Assembly: GCA_012837705.1 (NCBI GenBank)
Contig: DUQQ01000109.1
Span: 1-64,000 of the forward strand
DNA length: 64,000 nucleotides
Source of the DNA: Hydrogenispora sp.
GTDB taxonomy: Bacteria > Bacillota > UBA4882 > UBA10575
Direction of reading: 5' to 3'
The position numbers and the translations under genes were made by a program. Positions 1-8,320 of the stretch are shown in pieces (within the stretch, counting starts at the first letter, position 1; every line of letters begins with the position of its first letter). The notes beneath the pieces were generated by a model, which saw only the letters and a program-made list of their open reading frames with translations, ran no database searches and was not told the origin of the DNA.

Positions 1-2
1 AG

Positions 3-584
3 CTCCGCCCCGATCTGAAGAGCCGGTTTCCGCTTCCGACCCCGACGGTGCAAGCCCGCCCTTTTTTACTCGCCCATTATACCCTCTCTTACCAGACCGA
101 TGAGCTCCATGAGGAGCTGGTAAGTCTAGGGTTGGATATGACAAGTGGCGCAATCACACCGGATTTTTTAAGTTTCTTATCCGCCGCGGAAACCATTCCC
201 GGTATTACCGATACCGCTGTCGAAACCCCCAGCTGTTCACTGGAAGAAGCTTTTACCCTCCTCCACCGCTATCTGGAGAAACTGGTGGCGGCTAGGGACC
301 GGCGCTGGGTTGACGACGCGCGTACCCGCTATGAGGAGGAGCTTGCCTGCCTTTACCAGTATTACCAGGAGGACCAGCGGGATTTCGCCGACTTCCACAG
401 TCGCGCACTGGACCTTTATGACAAGTTCCGCCCCCGTGTCCTGGTCCGCCTGGTTAACGTAGGCCTCTTGTACCTGCCAGAGCTAGTGTATACACTTCCG
501 GAAACGGGCCGCAAAAGAAAAGCCGTCCTACGCTACCTACCGTTGTTGGGAAAGGTGGAAGGCGCCGGTTCCAGCGCACCGTAG
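3..584 (+). CDS. yqhG: YqhG-like protein, 3' part (5' end outside window)
   Basis: The reading frame is open from position 3, and the first usable start (GTG at 48) has no convincing ribosome site, so the gene very likely begins left of the window. The visible part is a soluble alpha/beta then alpha-helical protein without membrane segments. The stretch around LSYQTDELHEEL and LGLDMTSGAI, followed by charged helices and a hydrophobic strand near VLVRLVNVGLLYLPEL, resembles my memory of the Bacillus YqhG family, whose function is unknown. The 3' end overlaps the convergent rsmE gene by about 50 bases. The family assignment is from memory of its pattern and is moderate; that the frame is coding is more secure. 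Confidence 0.55.
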   Translation, partial: LRPDLKSRFPLPTPTVQARPFLLAHYTLSYQTDELHEELVSLGLDMTSGAITPDFLSFLSAAETIPGITDTAVETPSCSLEEAFTLLHRYLEKLVAARDRRWVDDARTRYEEELACLYQYYQEDQRDFADFHSRALDLYDKFRPRVLVRLVNVGLLYLPELVYTLPETGRKRKAVLRYLPLLGKVEGAGSSAP

Positions 585-1318
585 TGATAGAGAAGGAGAC
601 CAGCAGCCAGGGGTCCCGCGGTCTCGGCCCGTAAAATCCGTGGTCCGAGCGACACCGAAAGGGCACCTTGGTGTACCAAAGCCTCCACCTCTTCGGGGGA
701 AAAGCCCCCTTCCGGGCCGATGACCAACTGCACAGCGGTCAACTGCTCCCGTTGGGATAGGGCCTGCCGGAGGGAGCAGGTGGTCTCCCCTTCCCAGGCG
801 ACCAGCGTAAAGTGTTCCGTTAATAGCCGTGGCACTGCTGACCATGGCGTTACCGGATGTACTGTCGGGATCAATCCGCGCCCGCTTTGCTTGGCCGCCG
901 CCGTCACGATCTTCTGCCAGCGTTCCTGTTTCTTCGCAAACTGGTGGGGAGCCGGCCGCGCCACCGTCCGGTCCGAAAGAATGGGGACAAAAGCGGTGAT
1001 CCCGATCTCCGTTCCCTTCTGAAGCACCCAGTCCATCTTCTCCCCTTTGAGAATGCTCTGGAAAAGGGTGATTTTGAGCGCCGGCTCCGCCTGGTCAGGC
1101 CCAATTTGAAGGACATCACCCTGGACCGTTTCCGGCGTCACCACGGCCAGCTCCACTTCATAAAGGTTTCCCTGCCCGTCGGTGACACTAATCCGATCCC
1201 CGGGTTTCGCCCGCAGGACGCGGGCCAGGTGGTGGGCATCCGCTCCCCCAATCGTCACTTGTCGTTGCCCCCCGTCTCCCGCGCGAAGGGCAGCCGGATC
1301 AATGAAAAATTTAGGCAT
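533..1318 (-). CDS. rsmE: 16S rRNA (uracil1498-N3)-methyltransferase RsmE
   Basis: Predicted SAM-dependent SPOUT-class methyltransferase that makes m3U1498 in the 30S decoding region. It has about 261 residues, the usual length. An N-terminal PUA-like part holds DAHHLARVLRAKPGD. The C-terminal knotted SPOUT part has the family signatures GTEIGITAFVP, IGPEGGFSPEE and LGPRILRAETA, the last forming the trefoil-knot SAM site. The ATG at 1318 was chosen because homologues begin just before such an FFID-like strand. Further in-frame sequence upstream is only the prmA coding region in another frame. The start overlaps the prmA stop by 8 bases, so the two are probably translationally coupled. The C-terminal tail after LLLYHYG is slightly longer than usual and lies in the overlap with the convergent YqhG-like gene. 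Confidence 0.93.
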   Translation of the reverse strand: MPKFFIDPAALRAGDGGQRQVTIGGADAHHLARVLRAKPGDRISVTDGQGNLYEVELAVVTPETVQGDVLQIGPDQAEPALKITLFQSILKGEKMDWVLQKGTEIGITAFVPILSDRTVARPAPHQFAKKQERWQKIVTAAAKQSGRGLIPTVHPVTPWSAVPRLLTEHFTLVAWEGETTCSLRQALSQREQLTAVQLVIGPEGGFSPEEVEALVHQGALSVSLGPRILRAETAGPLAAGLLLYHYGALEPAPSTFPNNGR

Positions 1319-2258
1319 CTTCTTTTCCAGCCCAGACCGCCAGATAGGCGACCCAGTCTTCCTTCCGTAATGTATTGATGATCTTAAACCCCGCATTAGT
1401 AAAAGCCATCTGTACCTTTGCGGCTTTATGATCGATGATGCCGGAAGCAAGTACGACGCCGCCCGGCTTTAATTTCGCCACCGCCTGCGGGATCAGTTCG
1501 ATGACCACTTCCGCCAGGATGTTGGCGATAATCAAATCCGCCGGTTCTTCCAGGTTGGTCAGGAGATCCCCGGACAAAACCGGAATCGCGACTTGGTTTA
1601 GGGCGCAGTTTTCCGCGGCGACCCGTACTGCAACCGGGTCTTTATCCACCGCCAGCACCTTCGCGCCCAATTTCGCGGCCGCAATCGCCAGGATCCCCGA
1701 ACCAGTGCCGATATCATAAACCAGGTGCGCGGGGCGTACCACCGTAGGAAGTACTTCCAAACAGAGCCGCGTTGTCGGGTGGGTCCCCGTCCCAAAGGCC
1801 ATTCCCGGATCAAGCCGGATCGGGATCGCCTCCGCCGTGGTGGGCGGAGACAGCCAGGAAGGGGTGATCAGGAAGGGACCAATCCGCTCCGGTTGGTAAT
1901 ATTCTTTCCAGGCGTTTGCCCAGTCTTCCTCGTGCAACTGACGGAGGTGAACCGTACCGCTCCCCACCGGAAGAAACCCTCGTACTTCCTCAATCCTGGT
2001 CCGGAGTTTCATCACCTTCTCTTCCCAGTTCGGTTCCAAGGCAAGGTAGCCGGCGACCCGGTATGTCTGGTCGTCCACTGGAACGGCGGGTAATAACTCC
2101 GCCGGTTTATCCTTCAATTCCGTCCACAAGCGGGGATCATGGTAGACTACCCCCGCACACCCGCATTCGGCCAAAAGTTCCCCCACCAGTTCCATAGCGG
2201 CCGCGGTGGTTTCAACTGTGATCTCCACCCACACCCCGTTATTCTTTACCGTTGTCAT
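1311..2258 (-). CDS. prmA: Ribosomal protein L11 methyltransferase PrmA
   Basis: Predicted SAM-dependent enzyme that trimethylates ribosomal protein L11. It has 315 residues, typical of PrmA. The N-terminal L11-recognition domain begins WVEITVETT and includes DWANAWKEYY. The Rossmann methyltransferase domain follows, with FGTGTHPTTRLCLE (PrmA hallmark), YDIGTGSGILAIAA (SAM loop) and IIANILAEV (substrate motif). The ATG at 2258 lies inside the end of the upstream ylbF-like gene, and a purine-rich GGAAGAAAAAG precedes it. The ylbF-prmA-rsmE genes all overlap and form one operon. prmA next to rsmE is a common Firmicute arrangement, often beside dnaJ, which is not seen here. Confidence 0.95.
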   Translation of the reverse strand: MTTVKNNGVWVEITVETTAAAMELVGELLAECGCAGVVYHDPRLWTELKDKPAELLPAVPVDDQTYRVAGYLALEPNWEEKVMKLRTRIEEVRGFLPVGSGTVHLRQLHEEDWANAWKEYYQPERIGPFLITPSWLSPPTTAEAIPIRLDPGMAFGTGTHPTTRLCLEVLPTVVRPAHLVYDIGTGSGILAIAAAKLGAKVLAVDKDPVAVRVAAENCALNQVAIPVLSGDLLTNLEEPADLIIANILAEVVIELIPQAVAKLKPGGVVLASGIIDHKAAKVQMAFTNAGFKIINTLRKEDWVAYLAVWAGKEDA

Positions 2259-2616
2259 CTTTTTCTTCCCGACTCTCTTCCTCCGGCAGCTGGACACCGA
2301 CGGCGGAAGCAATGATCCGTTGGATCTCCATGATCATCCGGTTCAGATTAAACTCGGCCATGAGAAAATCACGGACATACGGGTTATACTGAATAATCTC
2401 GGCCAGCTTTTTAATCTGCTCTTCTTGTTCGGGTTTAACCTCCTCCCCGCTGAGACGGGCTTTCTCCAGTTCCCATTGTTTCTTACGGAAATCCTCCAAC
2501 ATGATTTTAGCCGCTTCATGCTTGTCCACTTCCGCTTTGGCCTTTTCCCAGGCCTGATACTCCGGGCTTTCCCGGATGGAGTTGGCCAGTTCTTTCGCTA
2601 AAACCTGTGGTTTCAT
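2239..2616 (-). CDS. YlbF/YmcA-family regulator
   Basis: Small all-helical protein of 125 residues matching the YlbF/YmcA family (Com_YlbF). In Bacillus subtilis, members of this family act with YaaT in a complex that influences RNase Y activity, Spo0A phosphorylation and competence. The sequence shows the long amphipathic helices and conserved PEYQAWEKAKAEVDKHEAAK and EFNLNRMIMEIQRII segments. The tail is acidic and disordered. A strong AGGAGGT ribosome site supports the start. The 3' end overlaps the prmA start. Which paralogue (YlbF, YmcA or YheA type) it represents cannot be decided from sequence alone. Confidence 0.8.
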   Translation of the reverse strand: MKPQVLAKELANSIRESPEYQAWEKAKAEVDKHEAAKIMLEDFRKKQWELEKARLSGEEVKPEQEEQIKKLAEIIQYNPYVRDFLMAEFNLNRMIMEIQRIIASAVGVQLPEEESREEKDDNGKE

Positions 2617-2705
2617 GATTGAACCTCCTTATAATCTTTGTAATCTTATAATCCTTAAGTAAACTTCTCAGCGTTGTATGCCATAACACCAATCTAAAAC
2701 ACACT

Positions 2706-4340
2706 CTATAAGCCTTGCGAGACCGTGTAGAGCAGTTTCATTATGCGCCGGGCGGTGTCCCCCTCCGCCACTTGCGGCTGTTCGCTTGCGATCACCAGAG
2801 GAGTACATCGAAGCTGCCGGATCCCAAGACGGTCACCGGCTGCCTCCAGAAGCAAACCCTGCCGCGTGGCGTCCGGCTTTTGGTCAAAGATGAAATTCCC
2901 TAAGCTATAGGCAATAATTCCTTCTTCCGTCACCGCCAAACCCTGAATCACATGGGGATGGTGCCCCAAAACCAGGTCGGCCCCAGCGGCCAACGCGATT
3001 TTCCCTAAGTACTGCTGTTTAGCGGTGGGGTAATGCGCATATTCCTGCCCCCAGTGGATCGAGACGACAACCAGATCCGCTTGGGTTTTAAGCCGCGCAA
3101 TATCTTCTGAGAGATAGTCCGGACGGGCCGGGGTAACCCCTGGTAGCTCCGGCGTGGCCGCCCAGTGTTGCGGAGCCCGCGTATAGGTAAAGCCGGGTCC
3201 CAACTCGGTATAGGCAAGAAAACCCACTTTCACGCCGCCCAAGTTCAGGAGGCGTCCCTGGCGCGCTTTGGTCAGGTTGGTTCCGGCCCCCACATACATA
3301 ACGCCGGCGGCGGTCAGGCGTTCCATCGTATCAAGAAAAGCAACGGTGCCATAGTCCATAATATGATTATTGGCCAGCGATACCAGATCGATCCCCGCAT
3401 ACTGGATCCCTTCCAAAAAGCGGGGGTCGCCGCGGAACATATTCAACTGTTTTCCGCGGTCACTCAAAGGGCCTTCCAGATTTGCCATGGCCAGTGTCGC
3501 CCGGCGTAGGATTGGCGCCACCTTCAAAAAGGGATAGCGGTAATCACCCTGGCTGATACTGGTGGCGGCGACACCACGACTGAACATCATATCACCGGCC
3601 GCGGCTAAAGTGAAGGCGCTCTGCCCGCCTAAAGATTTAGTCGGCGCAAAACTTGCCGTAAGCGCGCGCCGGAAACGCCAGCGCCGCCACCATCCGCCAT
3701 ATAACCAGTTTCGCCCCGGAGAAAGGTTGGGTTCCGTCAGCGTCAGTTCGGTCCAGTAGGGATAGGAAGCAGGGGTCAAAGGCTCCAGCGTCCAAGCCGG
3801 GTTCACCCCATCAATGGTGAGGACCTTCACCGCCGGGTTCACCAACGGCCAGGTGATGATACCAATGGCGTTGGGATTGGCCCGCACCGCCGCCACCATC
3901 GCCTCCTGGGTCCGCACTTGCCGGAGTCCAGGCCGGTCGGTACCGGGGAGCCGTGGCAGATCGGGCCGGTTGTAGGCGAGGACCTCAATTGGCCGGTCCT
4001 CCCCGCCCAAGGCCGACCAGTTGGTAAGCTCCCCGCGCAATACCGCTTCCAAAGTTGCCCTCCCCACGGCTGCCACCGGGTTCCAAAAGTTAACAATGCA
4101 AAGCAAAGGGACCTGTCCCAACACCGTCTCCGCCGGGGAGAAGCCGGAGCCGTAATGGAGCCGGTAAGTGCCCTCCCCGGCGGGCGTCCACCGGTAGGCC
4201 AGACCCCGTCGGTTCTGAAAATTCGTCTGAAAAAACTGCTGCGCGGCCAGATCCCCGTTCAGCTCCAGATCGGAACTGAAACCGCCGAGCAAGCCCACGC
4301 AGAAACAGCTCAGGAGGAAAAAGTGAAAACCCCGTTTCAA
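2706..4340 (-). CDS. CapA-like metallophosphatase with N-terminal phosphate-binding-like domain
   Basis: Secreted protein of 544 residues in two parts. After a signal-peptide-like N terminus (about 1-22), residues about 30-230 resemble a PstS-type periplasmic phosphate-binding fold: VNFWNPVAAVGR, LRGELTNWSALGGEDRPIEV and a late NAIGIITWPLVN segment. Residues about 245-540 are a CapA/PgsA-type calcineurin-like domain with AAGDMMFSRG, MANLEGPLSD, SLANNHIMDYG, SIHWGQEY, LGHHPHVIQG and YSLGNFIFDQ. The family is named after poly-gamma-glutamate capsule synthesis, but many members have unknown substrates, and no pgsB/pgsC genes are near. Translation starts at TTG after GGGGAGG. It is divergent from satD. 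The domain fusion is the unusual point. Confidence 0.85.
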   Translation of the reverse strand: MKRGFHFFLLSCFCVGLLGGFSSDLELNGDLAAQQFFQTNFQNRRGLAYRWTPAGEGTYRLHYGSGFSPAETVLGQVPLLCIVNFWNPVAAVGRATLEAVLRGELTNWSALGGEDRPIEVLAYNRPDLPRLPGTDRPGLRQVRTQEAMVAAVRANPNAIGIITWPLVNPAVKVLTIDGVNPAWTLEPLTPASYPYWTELTLTEPNLSPGRNWLYGGWWRRWRFRRALTASFAPTKSLGGQSAFTLAAAGDMMFSRGVAATSISQGDYRYPFLKVAPILRRATLAMANLEGPLSDRGKQLNMFRGDPRFLEGIQYAGIDLVSLANNHIMDYGTVAFLDTMERLTAAGVMYVGAGTNLTKARQGRLLNLGGVKVGFLAYTELGPGFTYTRAPQHWAATPELPGVTPARPDYLSEDIARLKTQADLVVVSIHWGQEYAHYPTAKQQYLGKIALAAGADLVLGHHPHVIQGLAVTEEGIIAYSLGNFIFDQKPDATRQGLLLEAAGDRLGIRQLRCTPLVIASEQPQVAEGDTARRIMKLLYTVSQGL

Positions 4341-4531
4341 GGAGCCGCCTCCCCATATTTTTCGCTAAAATTAATAATATTCCTGTTTACTGGGAAAAAT
4401 GAATTAAAGCAGGAAATGGCAAGAAACGGAAGAATATTAACCCTGTATCTTTCCCTCGTCGCACTTACATGTTATACCGCCAAGTTTAATCATCTTCTAT
4501 CGGCTTCGACGGGGGATAGGGAGGGTTCTTG

Positions 4532-5167
4532 ATGGAACTATATACGGTTTTAACCGCCGATGTGATTGCGTCCCGGCATCAAGAAACGGTGGTTACCACC
4601 AAAAAGGCGCAGCTCCGAGAGCTAACCGACGCCGCGTTGGTAACACCCTTTACCTTTTCCCGGGGGGATGAGATCCAGGCGGTACTGGCTGGAGTACTCA
4701 GTTCACCCGCGCTCCTACGGAAACTACGCTACCATTGTCTGCCGCTTCAGTTACGAATCGGAATCGGGTTCGGGCGGATCACTTCCGGCCTGGGGGCCGT
4801 GAGCTCCTGGGAGATGAACGGTCCCGCTTTCCACCGGGCGCGGCAGGCTTTAGACGAACTTAAGCAGCACCGGCACTGGCGCACGCGGCTGATCAGCGGT
4901 GACCCGGGGCTGGACCAGATGGTAAATACCCTTCTCAACTTGTATGATGTCATCCAAAGCCGCTGGACTTATCCCCAATGGGAAGGGGTCATGGTTTACG
5001 AAGCAACCGGTTCCTACCAAGAAGCCGGCCAACAACTCGGGGTCGCCTTCCAAAACGTGGAGAAACGCTGCCGGGCCGCCCGTTGGTGGGCTTTACGCGA
5101 AGCGGAAGCGGCCTTTCCGCAGATCCTAACCCAATACACCGATCTTAACCTGATATTAGGTGAATAA
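4532..5167 (+). CDS. SatD-family protein
   Basis: A 211-residue cytosolic protein of the SatD family, named after the Streptococcus mutans sat (secretion and acid tolerance) locus. Its biochemical role is not established. The N-terminal part (YTVLTADVIASR, FSRGDEIQAVL, LRIGIGFGRI) looks like an alpha/beta nucleotidyl-cyclase-like fold. The C-terminal part (YEATGSYQEAGQQLGVAFQN, then EKRCRAARWW) looks like a sigma-region-4-like helix-turn-helix. The ATG at 4532 follows GGGAGG at a good distance; an in-frame TTG one codon earlier is less likely. The DUF3307 membrane gene starts about 40 bases downstream, a pairing I recall from other Firmicutes, so the two probably work together. Confidence 0.8.
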   Translation: MELYTVLTADVIASRHQETVVTTKKAQLRELTDAALVTPFTFSRGDEIQAVLAGVLSSPALLRKLRYHCLPLQLRIGIGFGRITSGLGAVSSWEMNGPAFHRARQALDELKQHRHWRTRLISGDPGLDQMVNTLLNLYDVIQSRWTYPQWEGVMVYEATGSYQEAGQQLGVAFQNVEKRCRAARWWALREAEAAFPQILTQYTDLNLILGE

Positions 5168-5207
5168 TATGATTTCACCCCTAATAGGATGATTGGAGGG
5201 GAAAGGG

Positions 5208-5978
5208 ATGAATCTTTTTCTCTTAGCGCTCTGCGCCCATCTGACCAGCGATTTTCTCCTGCAAAATGACCACTTGGTAGCGGCGAAAAACGCCGGTCGG
5301 ATCTGGGCCCATCTGAAACACGGGTTGCTTGTGACCGTATTAACCTTGCTTGCCACCCATTGTTACGGCCTGAAGGCGGCTTTTTTCTATGCACTCCTGG
5401 TTGGTCTGGCCCATCTTTTGCTGGACAGCGCCAAAGCCTTTTTGGAAAAAGGCAAATCCGCCGGGACCAAACTTCTCCTGTTTTTGCTGGACCAAGGATT
5501 GCATCTGTTGGTCCTTTTTGCTTTTTTTCCGCTGTTTCCAACCACCACTCCTGACCCAAAGGTGATCGCTTTTTACCAGCGTCTACGCCCGGCGACACCC
5601 GTTTTCGCCCTTGAGCTGCCCGCCTCTTTCACGGCCTATCCTTTGGAAAAGATCCTCTGGATCGCCGTTACTTACCTGGCGGCCGTCTTTGGCGGTGCGG
5701 TCTTCACCAACCGGATCCTGGCCTGGCTAACCGAAGACGCCCAGGAAGAAAAGACCCGGCGGTTGAGCAGCGCCATTGGGATAATGGAACGTTTAATTCT
5801 GATTACATTGGTGGCGGTGGACGCGGTCTCGGCGATCGGTTTTGTCCTTGCTGCCAAGTCGCTCGCCCGCTACCAGGAACTGAACAAACGTGATTTTGCC
5901 GAGTATTACCTGGTGGGTACCCTAACCAGTTTCAGCCTGTCGCTCTTTGCTGGGCTTTGGTTAAAGGGTATGCTGTAA
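5208..5978 (+). CDS. DUF3307 integral membrane protein
   Basis: A 256-residue membrane protein with about six hydrophobic segments. The family signature lies near the N terminus: AHLTSDFLLQNDHLVAAKN, followed by HLKHGLLV and GLAHLLLDSAKAF. This matches DUF3307, a family of unknown function often beside satD. The ATG at 5208 follows GGAGGGG; an in-frame TTG at 5193 lies too close to that site. The spacing to satD suggests one transcript. A hairpin at about 5990-6012 separates it from the convergent subtilase gene. Confidence 0.8.
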   Translation: MNLFLLALCAHLTSDFLLQNDHLVAAKNAGRIWAHLKHGLLVTVLTLLATHCYGLKAAFFYALLVGLAHLLLDSAKAFLEKGKSAGTKLLLFLLDQGLHLLVLFAFFPLFPTTTPDPKVIAFYQRLRPATPVFALELPASFTAYPLEKILWIAVTYLAAVFGGAVFTNRILAWLTEDAQEEKTRRLSSAIGIMERLILITLVAVDAVSAIGFVLAAKSLARYQELNKRDFAEYYLVGTLTSFSLSLFAGLWLKGML

Positions 5979-5987
5979 ACCCCGGAC

Positions 5988-6012
5988 AAAAAAGAAAAGG
6001 CCAAAGGCCTTT
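5988..6012 (-). terminator. Terminator between DUF3307 gene and subtilase gene
   Basis: The inverted repeat AAAGGCC-AAA-GGCCTTT touches the subtilase stop codon. Read on the minus strand it is followed by TTTTCTTTTTT, a good uridine tract. On the plus strand the tract is poor, so it mainly serves the subtilase gene. Confidence 0.65.
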
Positions 6013-7459
6013 AATTCTCCGCGGCGGGTTGTCGGAACAAGCACTCCCCAAGGGCGTAAAGAACCTGGGGGAGGTGTTCCCGGTAAAGATTGGTGTCCTC
6101 CGTCTGCAGCCAACCGGTCTTCTGGAGAGCCGTGGCCAAATGGTTGGTTAAGACCGTGAGCAGTTCCTTCCGCCGCTGCTCCGGCGCAAACTGGAGACCA
6201 AGGGTGAGAAAAAAGGTGAAAAAAAGATCATCATGGACGATTGGTGGCGCGTCCGGGTTCGTGGCCAGCTTCTCCAGGGCAGCGTTGATGTTGAGATAGC
6301 CAGCGCCTTGAATTAGGCGGTTGTAGCCCCGGTCTTCCGCCGTTGCGACCAATATTTCGCGGATCCGATTGGACGAAAGGGTTGGGTTCTTCTCCCAAAG
6401 CAAAGCAGCCGCCCCTGCCACCATTGGGGTTGCCATTGAAGTCCCCGATTGGGCCACATAACCGCCGTCCACTTTCAATGATGTAATATTGGCTCCCGGT
6501 GCGACCAAGTCCGGTTTCGACAGACGGTCGATGGTCGGACCCCGGCTAGAAAACTCGTTGATCACATCGTCTTCCCGGGGAATGGTCCCCTGGTCGTTGA
6601 TACTGCCGACGGTCAAGACCCGCGGCGAGATCCCCGGTGTGGTAATGGTCCGGCGCCGTGGCCCCATGTTCCCGGCGGCGGCGCAAACCAGCAGCCCCGC
6701 CCGCCAAGCCGCATCCACCGCTTTACTCGCCGGGTCGGTCCGGTAACCTTCTTCCGGCGGCGCGCCGAGCGAAAGGTTGAGGATTTTAATCCGATATTCC
6801 TCTTTATGCTCAACGACCCATTGGATTCCGGCAATCACCCGAGAGATCGGTCCACTCCCCCGCTGATCCAATGCCTTCACCCCAACCAGTAACGCCCCAG
6901 GGGCTACTCCGGTGTATTTCCCCTCTGATTCGTACCCATTCCCGGCGATAATCCCGGCCACATGCGTACCATGGCCTTCATCGTCATAGGGTTCGTTTTT
7001 CCCGTTGACCAGATCATACCAGCCCACAATCCGGGGTTCCGGTTTCATCAGGTCATCATGGGGCGCGATCCCCGTATCGATCACCGCCACGACTACTCCC
7101 TTTCCGGTCAACCCGGCCTGGTGGGCTTGGTCCGCCCCGATGGCGGGGACGGCCACATCAAGACAGGGCGTTGCCTTTACATCGGGCCAGACCATTTTGA
7201 CCCGCACCTCCGGGATCATCTTGAGGAGGGCTTCGGAAGGCAACTCCACCGCCAGGCTGTTAATGAGGGGTAGTTCATAAACGATCCGCCCCCCTGCTTT
7301 ATGGATCATCTCCCGCAGGCGATGGGAACGGCAGGAGCGGAGGGAGGAAAACTCCATGATCACCTGGATCGGTTCCTGCTGGGGCGCGTCTAGGACCGTC
7401 TGCGCTAAGGTGGGTGATAAGCGGTGGGCAACGGTCCGCTTCAATCGGTGTTGAATCAT
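6011..7459 (-). CDS. Subtilisin-like serine peptidase (S8), AprX-like, no signal peptide
   Basis: Predicted serine endopeptidase of 482 residues. The catalytic triad is visible at D128 (AVIDTGIAP), H163 (EGHGTHVAG) and S341 (SGTSMATPM), with the oxyanion Asn at N264 (AAAGNMG). Residues about 1-100 look like an inhibitor-I9-type propeptide (IQVIMEFSS, INSLAVELP). There is no signal peptide, which fits the AprX group of intracellular or non-classically exported subtilases. About 70 C-terminal residues after the catalytic domain are helical, and I do not recognise them. GGAGGTG precedes the ATG at 7459, which fixes the start. Confidence 0.92.
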   Translation of the reverse strand: MIQHRLKRTVAHRLSPTLAQTVLDAPQQEPIQVIMEFSSLRSCRSHRLREMIHKAGGRIVYELPLINSLAVELPSEALLKMIPEVRVKMVWPDVKATPCLDVAVPAIGADQAHQAGLTGKGVVVAVIDTGIAPHDDLMKPEPRIVGWYDLVNGKNEPYDDEGHGTHVAGIIAGNGYESEGKYTGVAPGALLVGVKALDQRGSGPISRVIAGIQWVVEHKEEYRIKILNLSLGAPPEEGYRTDPASKAVDAAWRAGLLVCAAAGNMGPRRRTITTPGISPRVLTVGSINDQGTIPREDDVINEFSSRGPTIDRLSKPDLVAPGANITSLKVDGGYVAQSGTSMATPMVAGAAALLWEKNPTLSSNRIREILVATAEDRGYNRLIQGAGYLNINAALEKLATNPDAPPIVHDDLFFTFFLTLGLQFAPEQRRKELLTVLTNHLATALQKTGWLQTEDTNLYREHLPQVLYALGECLFRQPAAEN

Positions 7460-7558
7460 CTTCACACCTCCGACAGATAAACTTCTCCCTATCAATTTAT
7501 TGCTGTCCGGGAGGAAAGGGAACGGAGGTGGTTCATCTTCTTCATTAAGCCCGGGCCT

Positions 7559-8320
7559 TCACTGGACGTCGGCACCCAACTGCTTCCCCCGGTACACTTG
7601 GACCATTTCCGGGCTGAAGTTTCCGTCGGCACCCTGGATCGGAAAGGGCGCCAGTACTTTAAGACCAGGACGGGCCAGCTTTTGTGCTTCCACCAACACC
7701 CGGTGGGGCCGGACCCCCGGTTTCGGTTGTACCAGGCAGAGCCTCTTCGGTTCCAGTTTAAAGTGGCGTAATGTGCTGAGGAGGTCCGTCAGGCGTTCTG
7801 GGAGGTGGATCAGTCCTACCCGCCCACCGTCGCGGCAAAAATGGGCTGCAGCGGCCACAACATCCCGTAGGGTACAGGTCAGCTCAAATTTAGCCTGGGC
7901 GAGGGCGGGTTCTTCCGGCAAAAGGTGGGTCGTCGCTGGCCAGTAGGGTGGGTTGCTCAAAACCCAGTCAAAACTACCCGCCGCCAGAACCGGAGGGGGC
8001 GTCCGTAGATCACCGGTGAGGATTTGGATCCGTTCTTCTAACCCGTTGAGCTTGACATTTTCGCGGGCCAAAGCCGCTACCTCGGGTTGGATCTCCAAAC
8101 CGGTCACCCGCTCAATGCCCCGGTAACCGGTCAACCAAAGCGGGATCACTCCGGCCCCGGTCCCCAGGTCAAGGACGGAAGCACGCGGCCGGATCCGCGC
8201 AAAACCCGCCAGTAGAATTGGATCCACCGTGAATTTAAAGATCGCCGGATGTTGCTTGATCCGTAGATCACCCAGGCCTAAACGGTCCGTTTCCACCGCG
8301 GCGAACTGTTCTTCATGCAT
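7559..8320 (-). CDS. tRNA1(Val) adenine37-N6-methyltransferase-like protein (TrmN6/YabB)
   Basis: A 253-residue class I SAM methyltransferase. Visible motifs are LDLGTGAGVIPLWL (SAM-binding loop), GLEIQPEVAALA (acidic loop) and LSNPPYW, the NPPY catalytic motif of N6-adenine and N5-glutamine methyltransferases. The N-terminal FKFTVDPILLAGFARIRP is typical of TrmN6/YfiC and Bacillus YabB, which methylate A37 of tRNA1(Val). The ATG at 8320 overlaps the end of the upstream radical SAM gene by 8 bases and follows GGAGGTG inside that gene, implying coupled translation. The exact target base in this organism is inferred from the family. Confidence 0.85.
   Translation of the reverse strand: MHEEQFAAVETDRLGLGDLRIKQHPAIFKFTVDPILLAGFARIRPRASVLDLGTGAGVIPLWLTGYRGIERVTGLEIQPEVAALARENVKLNGLEERIQILTGDLRTPPPVLAAGSFDWVLSNPPYWPATTHLLPEEPALAQAKFELTCTLRDVVAAAAHFCRDGGRVGLIHLPERLTDLLSTLRHFKLEPKRLCLVQPKPGVRPHRVLVEAQKLARPGLKVLAPFPIQGADGNFSPEMVQVYRGKQLGADVQ

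Noticed and set aside
3918-4532. A 204-codon plus-strand frame opposite the CapA-like gene
   Set aside because: It lies antisense to a clear family member and its content looks like a shadow; satD has its own better start at 4532.
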